Below, one piece after another: positions 1 through 5,656 of a DNA stretch of 7,477 nt. This DNA comes from Humisphaera sp. (GTDB taxonomy: Bacteria; Planctomycetota; Phycisphaerae; Tepidisphaerales; Tepidisphaeraceae). The first letter of the stretch is position 1, and every line of letters starts with the position of its first letter. Both the position numbers and the translations under genes were made by a program. The stretch covers positions 1-7,477 of the forward strand of contig JANXVV010000334.1 of NCBI GenBank assembly GCA_025351525.1, read 5' to 3'. The notes under the pieces were generated by a model. It saw only the letters and a list, made by a program, of their open reading frames with translations, made no database searches and was not told the origin of the DNA.

Positions 1-121
1 TGCCACCAGTTTTTCAAAAGACCCAAATCAAATCTTTCGTCGTATATGCCCGCCGACACGGGCTGGAAGCCCGTGACACAAGGATGGCTTCAGATACGGG
101 AGCGACATCACCGGTCATACT
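1..121. other. Intergenic sequence downstream of pilO, left window edge
   Basis: No open reading frame is supported here. The only structure I see is the 8-bp palindrome at 57-75. Reading out of pilO on the minus strand, no hairpin is followed by a T-run, so transcription may continue beyond the window into further pilus genes. That continuation is inference. Confidence 0.5.
57..75. repeat. Short palindrome (REP-like), 8-bp stem with 3-nt loop
   Basis: The arms CACGGGCT (57-64) and AGCCCGTG (68-75) are perfect reverse complements around the loop GGA. The core GGGCT-N3-AGCCC is the same as in the longer palindrome at 3424-3452, which suggests one family of intergenic palindromes. It lies 46 bp after the pilO stop and has no T-tract on either side, so it is not a standard intrinsic terminator. 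From memory, similar 'gggctggaagccc' palindromes are common between genes in planctomycete genomes; copy number in this genome cannot be seen here. Confidence 0.6.
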
Positions 122-679
122 TCAGTCTGCGTCAAAGTAGATATTCATCGCCAGCCGCACTTCGACCTGCCCGAGTTTGGGGTCTTTGGTCTTGATGCTC
201 AGGGTTCGCACGCGGGTCAACCGTTGCATGGCTTCCGCTTGCTGGAGAAACTTGAAGACGTTCAAAAAATCCCCTTCAAACGTCAGCATCATTTTTTGCT
301 CGGAAAGATGATCCACCTTCGTCACCGCCCCGGGTTGGCAGTCGAACTTGCGAACGGCGGATTGCTGACTGACTTGACCCATATCCTTGATGAACGCCGG
401 GAGATCCGCGTGCCGGGGCAGCGTGCGGCTCGTCGGTTGCAGGCGGGTGGCCAGGCGATCCACTTCATACTGAAGCGCCGGCAGGTTTTTCGTGCGCGAC
501 TCCATCGCGTCCAACTCCATCCGCCGATTTAAGATCTGGGATTTTAAACTTCGGAGATGGGCGGAGGCGGGCCGTAGCCAGGCAACGTAGCACCCTGCGA
601 TTAGGAAAAGAAGAAGCCCATCAATTGCCCTGCGAGCAACGACTTGCCGCCTATTCAGTTGATTGGGGGAATGCGTCAC
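122..679 (-). CDS. pilO: PilO-like type IV pilus inner-membrane alignment protein
   Basis: This 185-residue protein has the PilO layout. A short basic N-terminus (residues 1-18) is followed by one membrane segment (about 19-35, LLLFLIAGCYVAW). A coiled-coil stretch (about 40-85) and a C-terminal alpha/beta domain (about 90-185) of the ferredoxin-like type seen in PilO/GspM complete it. In the family, PilO pairs with PilN in the periplasm and connects the PilM-PilN platform to the secretin through PilP. The start is GTG at 679, six bases after the pilN stop, with only a weak ribosome-binding site, so translation is probably coupled to pilN. Sequence identity in this family is low; the call rests mainly on architecture and on its place directly after pilM and pilN. 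No pilP follows inside the window. Confidence 0.78.
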   Translation of the reverse strand: MTHSPNQLNRRQVVARRAIDGLLLFLIAGCYVAWLRPASAHLRSLKSQILNRRMELDAMESRTKNLPALQYEVDRLATRLQPTSRTLPRHADLPAFIKDMGQVSQQSAVRKFDCQPGAVTKVDHLSEQKMMLTFEGDFLNVFKFLQQAEAMQRLTRVRTLSIKTKDPKLGQVEVRLAMNIYFDAD

Positions 680-685
680 TGAGAA

Positions 686-1261
686 TCAGATCGGCGGGTT
701 GAGGTTCATGCTGAAGGAAACTTCGAACGAACGCAGGACGTGCCCGTTCTCCGTAAACTCCTTCACATACCCGGCGGTGACCTGCTCGAACAGCGGAAGC
801 TCTCCGAGCCGGATCATGAAATTAGCCAAATCCGCATCGGTGGGTGCGACCCCCTGCAGCCGAACGCGCAGGCGATGACCGGCGGGTTTGGCGGTTTCAT
901 CGGCGTCGATCTGCAACCCCACCAGCGAGACTTCCGCCGGCATGGCGGTGTCCAGCGCGCGGATCAACCGCGCGGCTTCCACTTGCAGACCGAGTTTGCC
1001 CATCAACCGCTCTTGCGCCAGCCAATGCTTCTGGCGATCGGTGAGCTCATCCATCGCTTTCAAACGCGATTTGCCTTCGATCAAGCCAGTTTGAAGCGAT
1101 GCCAGGCTCGCCTTGGCGGATTCGGCGCGATGGTGAATCAGCAGCATGCCCAGGAAGATTCCGAGCGCGATGCCAGCCGTCGCCCCGCTTTGCCAGAGGA
1201 CGATCCGGCGATGCCGAACCGATTGCTTATACCAGCCGGGCAGAAAATCCAATTCACGCAC
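686..1261 (-). CDS. pilN: PilN-like type IV pilus assembly protein
   Basis: The protein is 191 residues long, close to the usual PilN length. The cytoplasmic N-terminus reads RELDFLPGWY (residues 2-11). It corresponds to the conserved 'INLLPWR' tail by which PilN inserts into PilM. A single membrane helix follows (about 20-42), then a coiled coil (about 44-105) and a ferredoxin-like periplasmic domain (about 107-188, with VSLVGLQID and LRVRLQGVAP as probable strands). The GTG start at 1261 lies inside the end of pilM (8-bp overlap). It is fixed by a strong GGAGGT site five bases upstream and by the motif beginning right after it. PilN bridges cytoplasmic PilM and periplasmic PilO. A GspL C-terminal half is the alternative, but separate PilM and PilN polypeptides are typical of pili rather than type II secretion. 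Confidence 0.85.
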   Translation of the reverse strand: MRELDFLPGWYKQSVRHRRIVLWQSGATAGIALGIFLGMLLIHHRAESAKASLASLQTGLIEGKSRLKAMDELTDRQKHWLAQERLMGKLGLQVEAARLIRALDTAMPAEVSLVGLQIDADETAKPAGHRLRVRLQGVAPTDADLANFMIRLGELPLFEQVTAGYVKEFTENGHVLRSFEVSFSMNLNPPI

Positions 1262-2552
1262 GATTCACCTCCAGAACCACCTGATTGCGGTAAGCCGACG
1301 CAGAGCGGGCGGCGGCACCATCGACATTGCCGGCGGTGGATTGAAGGATATTGGCAGTAGAGCGCAATGTGCCGGAAAGGTCGGGAATGCCGGCGGTTTC
1401 CGGGGCCAGTTCCAACTTCGGTGCTTGTGGATCGCGCGGTTTTCCATCGCGCGGGCCGAATGTTCCCTGCACGCACTTAAGCGCAAGTCCCACCGCCAAT
1501 CCCCATTCCGCAAGCGGCCCGGTGGGATCGGCGGACTTCATGCGGCTGGTGTCGAAACTCAACAGCGGTTTCGCCACCTCGGCGGGAATGGCCAGCATTT
1601 TATCGAGCGTCGCCAAAAGTTGCGGGTCGGTGGCTTCCCCGCCAATCAGCCGTAGTCGGGTCGGTCGCTGCCCTCGGAAGGTGACGGAAAAATAGCGCAG
1701 GCAGCGGGAGATTTCCCGCGCCAGATCTTCCATCACGCCGCGCGTGGCATCGTGGGCCGCCCGGCGAACGTGGTCTTTTTCGTCGGGCGCGGAATCGGTT
1801 GCGCCATCCTCGGTCGTCTCGCAAAGCCGACGGCGCAGCGACTGCGATTCTTCCACCGTAATGCCGAGACTGCGGCTAACCGCCTCCTGGAAATGTCTTC
1901 CACCGATCTCGATCGATTTGATAAAGCAAACTTCCCGCCCCCGGCCAATCACGACCCGGCTGCCCTGCAGGCCGACATCGACCAGTACGTGAACCTCCAG
2001 CTCATCATCGCGCCGGCGGATGAAGCGGTCGATCGCGCGGTACATCGCACATGGCTCGATATCGAGCGCGGCCAGTTCCAACCCCGCAACGCCGATGGTT
2101 TCAATGAACGCCGTGATGTCCTGATGGCGAGCCGCGAGCAGAATTACCTCTTGGCGCGATTCAGTCCCCTGCCGTACTTCACCCACCGGCAGAAATTCAA
2201 GCTGTGCCTCAGCGGGATCGAACGAAAGAATATTTTTCGCTTCGGCGCGGACGGCTGCTTCAAGTGTATCCAACGGCACCATGGGCAGACGGAGATTGCG
2301 AATCTGCACGATCTCGCGCGGCAGCGTCGTCACAATGCGTCGCCCGCGAAACGGGTGCTGGCGAAACATTTGCCGAATGATCGTGGTAGCGATTGCGAGG
2401 CGGGTGTCCGGACTCACGCGAGCCTCAGCAGGCAGAGGTGCGCAGGCTGCCGCCGTGACGGACAGGGCGTCGCCGCAACGTTCCAATTGGATCATTTTCA
2501 CGCTGTCGTGACCGATGTCCAAGCCGATCGGATGATATTTTAGTCGTTTCAA
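1254..2552 (-). CDS. pilM: PilM-like actin-fold type IV pilus assembly protein with long C-terminal tail
   Basis: PilM is a cytoplasmic member of the FtsA/MreB/Hsp70 actin-like ATPase fold. It holds the N-terminal tail of PilN and helps connect the motor to the envelope part of the pilus machine. Visible nucleotide-binding motifs are phosphate-1 IGLDIGHDSVKMIQL (residues 9-23), phosphate-2 VLVDVGLQGSRVVIG (189-203) and the adenosine motif LRLIGGEA (300-307). The central block EAAVRAEAKNILSFDP (98-113) is typical of PilM. The usual end, GLAVGLAL, falls at 351-358. About 72 further residues, rich in Ala, Pro, Ser and Asn, follow, so the protein has 432 residues against about 350 for the family. 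The start is TTG at 2552, in the 4-bp TTGA overlap with the preceding pseudopilin stop. No ATG or GTG in frame gives a better N-terminus, and the phosphate-1 motif begins eight residues in. Confidence 0.9.
   Translation of the reverse strand: MKRLKYHPIGLDIGHDSVKMIQLERCGDALSVTAAACAPLPAEARVSPDTRLAIATTIIRQMFRQHPFRGRRIVTTLPREIVQIRNLRLPMVPLDTLEAAVRAEAKNILSFDPAEAQLEFLPVGEVRQGTESRQEVILLAARHQDITAFIETIGVAGLELAALDIEPCAMYRAIDRFIRRRDDELEVHVLVDVGLQGSRVVIGRGREVCFIKSIEIGGRHFQEAVSRSLGITVEESQSLRRRLCETTEDGATDSAPDEKDHVRRAAHDATRGVMEDLAREISRCLRYFSVTFRGQRPTRLRLIGGEATDPQLLATLDKMLAIPAEVAKPLLSFDTSRMKSADPTGPLAEWGLAVGLALKCVQGTFGPRDGKPRDPQAPKLELAPETAGIPDLSGTLRSTANILQSTAGNVDGAAARSASAYRNQVVLEVNRA
1267..1272 (-). promoter_or_regulatory. 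Ribosome-binding site of pilN
   Basis: GGAGGT on the minus strand, five bases before the GTG at 1261, inside the 3' end of pilM. It is the strongest ribosome-binding site in the operon and supports the non-ATG start. Confidence 0.8.
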
Positions 2553-3115
2553 TGCACGCTCATCGATCCCGTGTACGGCTCAACATACACCGTCAGCGTA
2601 AACGTCCCGCACTTGACCGGGATTGTGGCGGTGTTGACCAGCATGGCGGTAACGCCGGTCGAGGCATCGCAGGAATAAGGCTGCCCGAGCTCGTCAAAGG
2701 CTATACACGTTTTGCCGTCCACACTCGGCGTTTGTAGCAACACCGTCTGCATGGCCCCCGGCGTGGCCGCGCTGCCGAAGAGTGTGATATAGTTTAATAG
2801 CGACGTCGGGTTCTGCTCATACGTCAGTGTTCCGGTGTTCGGCGTGCAGGTGAGAATCGCATAGTTCTGACCTGCGGTGCTGATGTTCACGTATCGCTTG
2901 GCCTGGCTGAGAATCGCGCGGTTCTGGGCGTAGATCAGATCGGACACGACCGTGCGGGCCGCCGAAGCAACGTTCAGATCGTTGCGCGTGCCGAGGTTGG
3001 GCACAACGACCGCCGAGGCGATGCCGATGATGATGACCACGACCAGAATCTCGACGAGCGTGAAGCCCCGGCGTGTTCGATCAAGTTTGCGATGGCTGGT
3101 GAGTGGGATAGTCAT
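2549..3115 (-). CDS. GspH/FimT-like minor pseudopilin
   Basis: The 188-residue product carries a prepilin leader ending RRG|FTLVE (cleavage after Gly17), with the Glu at position 5 of the mature protein. The hydrophobic helix LVVVIIIGIASAVVVPNL follows (about 24-41). The region after it (ARTVVSDLIYAQNRAIL, 53-69) and the later FDELGQPYSC (140-149) match the GspH/FimT pattern of minor pseudopilins. Four cysteines (90, 137, 149, 169) could form two disulfides. Minor pseudopilins prime fibre assembly at the inner membrane after processing by prepilin peptidase. The ATG at 3115 is preferred because AAAGG lies five bases upstream and the leader then has a normal length. A longer reading from a TTG at 3214 would add 33 residues without a ribosome-binding site. 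It is the first gene of the operon with pilM, pilN and pilO. Confidence 0.85.
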   Translation of the reverse strand: MTIPLTSHRKLDRTRRGFTLVEILVVVIIIGIASAVVVPNLGTRNDLNVASAARTVVSDLIYAQNRAILSQAKRYVNISTAGQNYAILTCTPNTGTLTYEQNPTSLLNYITLFGSAATPGAMQTVLLQTPSVDGKTCIAFDELGQPYSCDASTGVTAMLVNTATIPVKCGTFTLTVYVEPYTGSMSVH

Positions 3116-3120
3116 AGGTG

Positions 3121-3125
3121 CCTTT
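3121..3125 (-). promoter_or_regulatory. Ribosome-binding site deciding the pseudopilin start
   Basis: AAAGG on the minus strand, five bases before the ATG at 3115. It favours this start over the TTG at 3214, which has no comparable site. Confidence 0.6.
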
Positions 3126-3252
3126 TCAATTGCGCCATCAATCCTGTTTATCGACCAATTTTTCAATCGGCTGGTGGAGAATCTTCGAGCGATGCCGTCC
3201 ATGAACAGGTCCAATACATTTGGCGGAAAGCAAAGCGAGATTCGATCGCAAA

Positions 3253-3533
3253 AATGATTTAGCCGGGTCGCTTGCGACGCGCGTCTGACGGCAATCGAGT
3301 CCGCTAGGCCGAAACATTCAGATGAACCACGAAGTCACGAAAACACGAAGAAATACAATGATTTGTGTATCGGTCATGCCTGCAACATGCGATCTGATTT
3401 TCTAAGAACATGTCCGGGTTCAACGTAGCATGGGCTACCAGCCCATGCTACGACAGTCTTCTTCGTGTTTTCGTGCATTCGTGGTGAATCATCCGGGTTT
3501 GACACGGGTCGCAAGCGACCCGGCTAAATAATT
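3253..3533. repeat. Composite block of nested inverted repeats
   Basis: Three inverted repeats lie inside one another. The outer arms 3257-3278 and 3508-3529 are a perfect 22-bp match, extendable to 3253-3285 / 3501-3533 with three mismatches. Each outer arm contains the small dyad GTCGC-NN-GCGAC. The middle arms 3326-3352 / 3459-3485 match at 25 of 27 positions and consist of CACGAA-type units (ACCACGAA, CACGAAAACACGAAG). The third is the palindrome at 3424-3452. The three centres do not coincide (3393, 3405.5 and 3438), so the block looks like several elements inserted next to or into one another rather than one perfect hairpin. No transposase reading frame fits inside. From memory, both the GGGTCGC-type dyad and the ACCACGAA/CACGAAG units recur between genes in planctomycetes and other environmental bacteria. 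Confidence 0.75.
3424..3452. repeat. Perfect palindrome, 13-bp stem with 3-nt loop
   Basis: CGTAGCATGGGCT (3424-3436) and AGCCCATGCTACG (3440-3452) are exact reverse complements around ACC. It shares the GGGCT-N3-AGCCC core with the palindrome at 57-75 and sits in the middle of the nested inverted-repeat block. It has no T-tract, so it is unlikely to be an intrinsic terminator. Confidence 0.75.
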
Positions 3534-3550
3534 CGCCTCATTGCAGCCAA

Positions 3551-3589
3551 ACGAAAATCCGGCGGCGGGTGACTAACCCGCCGCCGGAT
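3551..3589 (-). terminator. Intrinsic terminator of the major pseudopilin gene
   Basis: A perfect 14-bp GC-rich stem (3557-3570 with 3576-3589, loop of 5 nt) starts 25 bases after the stop codon at 3615-3617. On the minus strand the stem is followed by TTTCGTTT. It separates the abundant-fibre gene from the downstream operon. Confidence 0.88.
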
Positions 3590-3614
3590 CTTTGAATCTC
3601 AACTCATCCGTTCA

Positions 3615-4091
3615 TTACTGAACAACAAGCGTGGTTTCATTGAATCCACCGACCGTGGTCGCGGTCTGGTTGGTGGCGGTGATGATGCCGGCCTGTCCAC
3701 CCGTGATCGAGTAGACCCAGCCGACGCTCGCACCGACCGCACCGGCAACCGTGCTGAAGCTGTTCAGCGGATTGATCGGGGTGCTTTCCAGGTAGGGACC
3801 GTACACGCCGGCGGCAGTGGTATCCACGGCACCGGTGATGTTGGTCTTGGCAGCCATCTGCGCCCACTGATTGGTCACCAGATCAGGCAGGATGTCATTG
3901 TGCTGCAATTTGAACAACTGGATCTGGCTGCGCAGAGTCTGCAATTGACCTTGCAGACTCGCCACGCGGGCGCTGGTGCTGGCATTGGTGAATTGCGGGA
4001 TCACGATCGCGGCCAAGATGCCGAGGATGATCACGACGATCAAAATTTCAACGAGGGTAAAACCCGACTTGCGATTGCTATACGTTTTCAT
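3615..4091 (-). CDS. Major pseudopilin / type IV pilin, GspG-PilA type
   Basis: The 158-residue prepilin has a short basic leader MKTYSNRKSG cleaved before Phe11 (G|FTLVE, with Glu5 of the mature protein). The long hydrophobic helix ILIVVIILGILAAIVIPQF (16-34) follows. The C-terminal half shows the GspG-like pattern GPYLESTPINPLN (98-110) followed by GWVYSITGGQAGI (124-136). It has no cysteines, and few acidic residues follow the GPYL motif, so the calcium site of classical GspG is not evident. After processing it should polymerise into a pilus or pseudopilus, with assembly helped by the PilM-PilN-PilO type proteins encoded downstream. The ATG at 4091 is supported by AGGAG seven bases upstream. 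It is transcribed alone: a long gene-free leader precedes it and a strong terminator follows. Whether it forms a long surface pilus or a short secretion pseudopilus cannot be decided from the sequence. Confidence 0.9.
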   Translation of the reverse strand: MKTYSNRKSGFTLVEILIVVIILGILAAIVIPQFTNASTSARVASLQGQLQTLRSQIQLFKLQHNDILPDLVTNQWAQMAAKTNITGAVDTTAAGVYGPYLESTPINPLNSFSTVAGAVGASVGWVYSITGGQAGIITATNQTATTVGGFNETTLVVQ

Positions 4092-4098
4092 GTGCTCT

Positions 4099-4103
4099 CT
4101 CCT
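4099..4103 (-). promoter_or_regulatory. Ribosome-binding site of the major pseudopilin
   Basis: AGGAG on the minus strand with seven bases to the ATG at 4091. It fits the leader-peptide start of the prepilin. Confidence 0.75.
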
Positions 4104-4189
4104 GTGAAGGGCCGCCTAAGGCCCGAAAACCAAAATCTCTGCTACAAGCCCGCGAACGCGCGGACAACATGTCTGACACTCAATTCAAT

Positions 4190-4241
4190 TCGACAAAGCT
4201 TTCTCTCAGGTGGCGTCAGTCGCCGACCCGAACGTTGTCGA
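4190..4241 (-). promoter_or_regulatory. Possible RNA stem-loop in the pilin leader (inner)
   Basis: The outer arms TCGACAA (4190-4196) and TTGTCGA (4235-4241) enclose a second stem. GGTGGCG (4209-4215) pairs with CGCC and ACC (4221-4224, 4226-4228) around loop TCAGT with one bulged base. Two nested stems in the transcribed strand suggest a structured leader RNA, but short inverted repeats also occur by chance. Confidence 0.3.
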
Positions 4242-4473
4242 CTTCCCCCGGACTCAGGCAAAACAGGGCCGTTGAACGATTCCGAGGCCCGATCCGCACT
4301 GTCCCTGCACGGCACCCACATTCGCCGCACGCTTTCAAAAACCGGTCACTCTCCTCCTTTCGTAGGCGATCCACCGGACCGCCGCGACAAGACTCGCGCC
4401 CCGCCGCGCCCTGCTTGACTGCTGATTCATCGGAATAGACGGCAAGGCACTTAAGGCCCGCACACCCATCCCC

Positions 4474-4556
4474 GTCAAACTTTCACGACCCTGGCCTACA
4501 ACGCACGTGTCGTGATTTGACGATTCGATCCGACACTTCACATCGCGCGGATCGAA
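4474..4556 (-). promoter_or_regulatory. Two adjacent inverted repeats far upstream of the pilin gene
   Basis: TTCGATCCG (4524-4532) and CGGATCGAA (4548-4556) form a 9-bp dyad with a 15-nt spacer. Two bases away is a second dyad. GTCAAA (4474-4479) plus TCACGAC (4483-4489) pairs with GTCGTGA plus TTTGAC (4509-4521), giving 13 bp with a 3-nt bulge and a 19-nt loop. They could be protein-binding sites near a promoter or successive hairpins of a leader RNA; the sequence does not decide this. Confidence 0.35.
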
Positions 4557-4682
4557 CAGGGAGATGTACAATTCAATTGTTGAGGGGGCAAATGGTGGAA
4601 GAGGGTTCTGATACAGATGAAGAAAAATGCAAGATCGCCCATCTTAACACTAGGGCGCGACTTGTTGATTTGATGTCCGGGG

Positions 4683-4707
4683 GAGCCACGGAGAACACAG
4701 AGCCTCC
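4683..4707. repeat. Fragment of a dispersed CACGGAGAACACAGAG-type repeat
   Basis: The stretch begins GAGCCACGGAGAACACAG and lies just past the terminator of the repeat-protein gene. Its reverse complement reads CTCTGTGTTCTCCGTGGCTC, a wording I recall as widely repeated between genes of environmental bacteria. It is similar in style to the CACGAA units at 3326-3352. Only one copy is in this window, so the repeat status is recollection rather than observation. Confidence 0.4.
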
Positions 4708-4715
4708 ATGCGCAG

Positions 4716-4745
4716 AAAAAGCCCGGCACTTTGACGCGCCGGGCT
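4716..4745 (-). terminator. Intrinsic terminator of the secreted repeat-protein gene
   Basis: An 8-bp stem (4720-4727 with 4738-4745, GCCCGGC core, 10-nt loop) is followed on the minus strand by TTTTT. It lies 28 bases beyond the stop at 4774-4776. The stem core is the same GCCCGGC / GCCGGGC as in the terminator at 7324-7368. Confidence 0.85.
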
Positions 4746-4773
4746 CAGACGATTTAATTGCAGATCGAAATAC

Positions 4774-5427
4774 TCACCTACGAATGTGCAGATCCCAGCC
4801 GGAAGAAGCATATCCCGTATCCCAATGGCCCGGCACCACCTCGACGCGCTCCACACGGGTCTCATAATGCCCCGGGGTCACCATCTCCTGGCGATCCACC
4901 CGGCGATACCGCCCATCGCTCACCGGCACTTGCCGCTCGACCGTATCGTAATGCCCTTCCGTCACCAGAACGCGATGCTCGACCTTTTCATAATGCCCAC
5001 GGCAGACCAGCACGCGCTCCGACTGCAAATAAGGTCGACCGCGATCGTAACAGGTGACATCGCGCGTCTCGAACCGATCCGGCACCCAGATGGTCTCACA
5101 AACGGTGCGATACACCGGTTCGCAATACACCCGGTCGATCTCGGTCCGATACACCGGCCGTTCGTACACCTGATCGCACACGTTGCGATACACCGGTTCC
5201 ACCCACACCTGCGTCGCCCGATCTTCACAAACCCCCGGCACCCAACGTCGAGCCGGACGGTCGCTGCCAATGCGGATGTCCAGCCCAAAATGATCGTCAT
5301 CGTGATGGCGATCGCCGGCCTGGGCCGACATCGGTGCCAGCGAGATCATTCCGGCGGCGGTCGCGGCCAACAGGGCCAGTTTACGGGTCATGGCGGTCTT
5401 GAGAGCATGGTGCAAGATAGTGTTCAT
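4774..5427 (-). CDS. Secreted protein of tandem 13-14 residue Tyr-centred repeats, function unknown
   Basis: I do not recognise a characterised family. The 217-residue product has a signal peptide: a basic N-terminus (TAMTRK, 11-16), the hydrophobic LALLAATAAGMISLAP and cleavage after AQA (37). A short His/Asp-rich stretch follows (39-46, DRHHDDDH). From about residue 62 the rest is a tandem repeat. Aromatic residues sit at 80, 93, 106, 119, 133, 146, 160, 174, 188 and 202, so the spacing is always 13 or 14. Units read like EGHYDTVERQVPVS or PGHYETRVERVEVV: Gly or Pro, a Tyr, then alternating hydrophobic residues, as in short beta strands joined by turns. Six cysteines occur (67, 84, 102, 110, 126, 142), all in the N-terminal half of the repeats. 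The ATG at 5427 is preferred over a GTG at 5490 because GGAG lies six bases upstream. A structural or envelope-binding role, possibly metal binding through the His/Asp patch, is only inference. Confidence 0.8.
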   Translation of the reverse strand: MNTILHHALKTAMTRKLALLAATAAGMISLAPMSAQAGDRHHDDDHFGLDIRIGSDRPARRWVPGVCEDRATQVWVEPVYRNVCDQVYERPVYRTEIDRVYCEPVYRTVCETIWVPDRFETRDVTCYDRGRPYLQSERVLVCRGHYEKVEHRVLVTEGHYDTVERQVPVSDGRYRRVDRQEMVTPGHYETRVERVEVVPGHWDTGYASSGWDLHIRR

Positions 5428-5433
5428 GGCTGT

Positions 5434-5437
5434 CTCC
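5434..5437 (-). promoter_or_regulatory. Ribosome-binding site deciding the repeat-protein start
   Basis: GGAG on the minus strand, six bases before the ATG at 5427. The alternative GTG at 5490 is preceded by an AT-rich sequence without such a site. Confidence 0.65.
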
Positions 5438-5583
5438 AATGGATTCCGAGGCTTAGACGATCCCGTCTTCAAAAAGTTCCTCGATTTCACTTAATTAGAC
5501 ACCGTTGGAAATCGGTGGTTAGGGATCGCATTCTTCTGAAAATGTCGGTTCTTATGGGACTGTCGTGCTAGACCGCATGAGAT

Positions 5584-5612
5584 TTGGCTTTTGGAGAAGG
5601 TTTTATTACACT
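5584..5612 (+). promoter_or_regulatory. Candidate sigma-70-type promoter of the transporter gene
   Basis: TTGGCT (5584-5589) and TACACT (5607-5612) are separated by 17 bp. Each hexamer matches the consensus at four of six positions. This would give a leader of about 50 nt before the ATG at 5669. Promoter rules of the host are unknown, so this is only a candidate. Confidence 0.3.
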
Positions 5613-5656
5613 GCCGCCGGCGCGGAGTTTCATCTCGAAAAAGTTTTACCCTGAAC

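Larger units (their letters stand above)
3116..3614. other. Intergenic region between the major pseudopilin and the minor pseudopilin operon
   Basis: About 500 bp without a convincing gene. From right to left it holds the terminator of the major pseudopilin gene, a block of nested inverted repeats (3253-3533), and about 135 bp that must include any promoter of the minor pseudopilin-pilMNO operon. On the minus strand a TTGAAA (near 3150) resembles a -35 box but has no good -10 at 17 bp, so I do not call a promoter. Confidence 0.6.
4104..4715. other. Long gene-free leader region upstream of the major pseudopilin
   Basis: About 610 bp with no convincing gene. Open frames here lack homology cues or run through the adjacent terminator or coding region. 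Reading toward the pilin gene on the minus strand, it contains inverted repeats at 4524-4556, 4474-4521 and 4190-4241. It also holds a strong Shine-Dalgarno-like GGAGGAGA (about 4350-4357) followed by a four-codon frame (GTG at 4349 to TGA at 4335). A CACGGAGAACACAGAG repeat fragment lies near its right end. The decamer CAATTCAATT occurs twice, at 4181-4190 and 4569-4578; the second copy lies in the dyad ACAATT-C-AATTGT (4568-4580). No clear sigma-70 or sigma-54 promoter could be fixed by eye. Confidence 0.55.

Noticed and set aside
740..1360. A 206-codon open frame on the plus strand
   Set aside because: Antisense to pilN and the end of pilM, without domain resemblance or a good ribosome-binding site.
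1752..2543. A 263-codon open frame on the plus strand
   Set aside because: It lies fully antisense to pilM, which has clear nucleotide-binding motifs, and its translation shows no recognisable domain.
3116..3160. A sigma-70 promoter with TTGAAA upstream of the pilus operon
   Set aside because: No -10 hexamer with more than three matches sits at 16-18 bp from it.
3257..3529. An insertion sequence with 22-bp terminal inverted repeats
   Set aside because: The interval is only about 270 bp, has no transposase frame, and I could not see target-site duplications flanking the arms.
4335..4571. A 78-codon open frame on the minus strand in the pilin leader
   Set aside because: It starts with TTG without a ribosome-binding site and has no protein-like features; the strong GGAGGAGA near its end does not serve a longer frame.
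4104..4600. A c-di-GMP riboswitch before the pilin gene
   Set aside because: The context would fit, but I could not find the conserved core of the known classes on the transcribed strand.
4517..4867. A 116-codon open frame on the plus strand
   Set aside because: It runs through the terminator at 4716-4745 and into the antisense of the repeat protein, so it is probably fortuitous.
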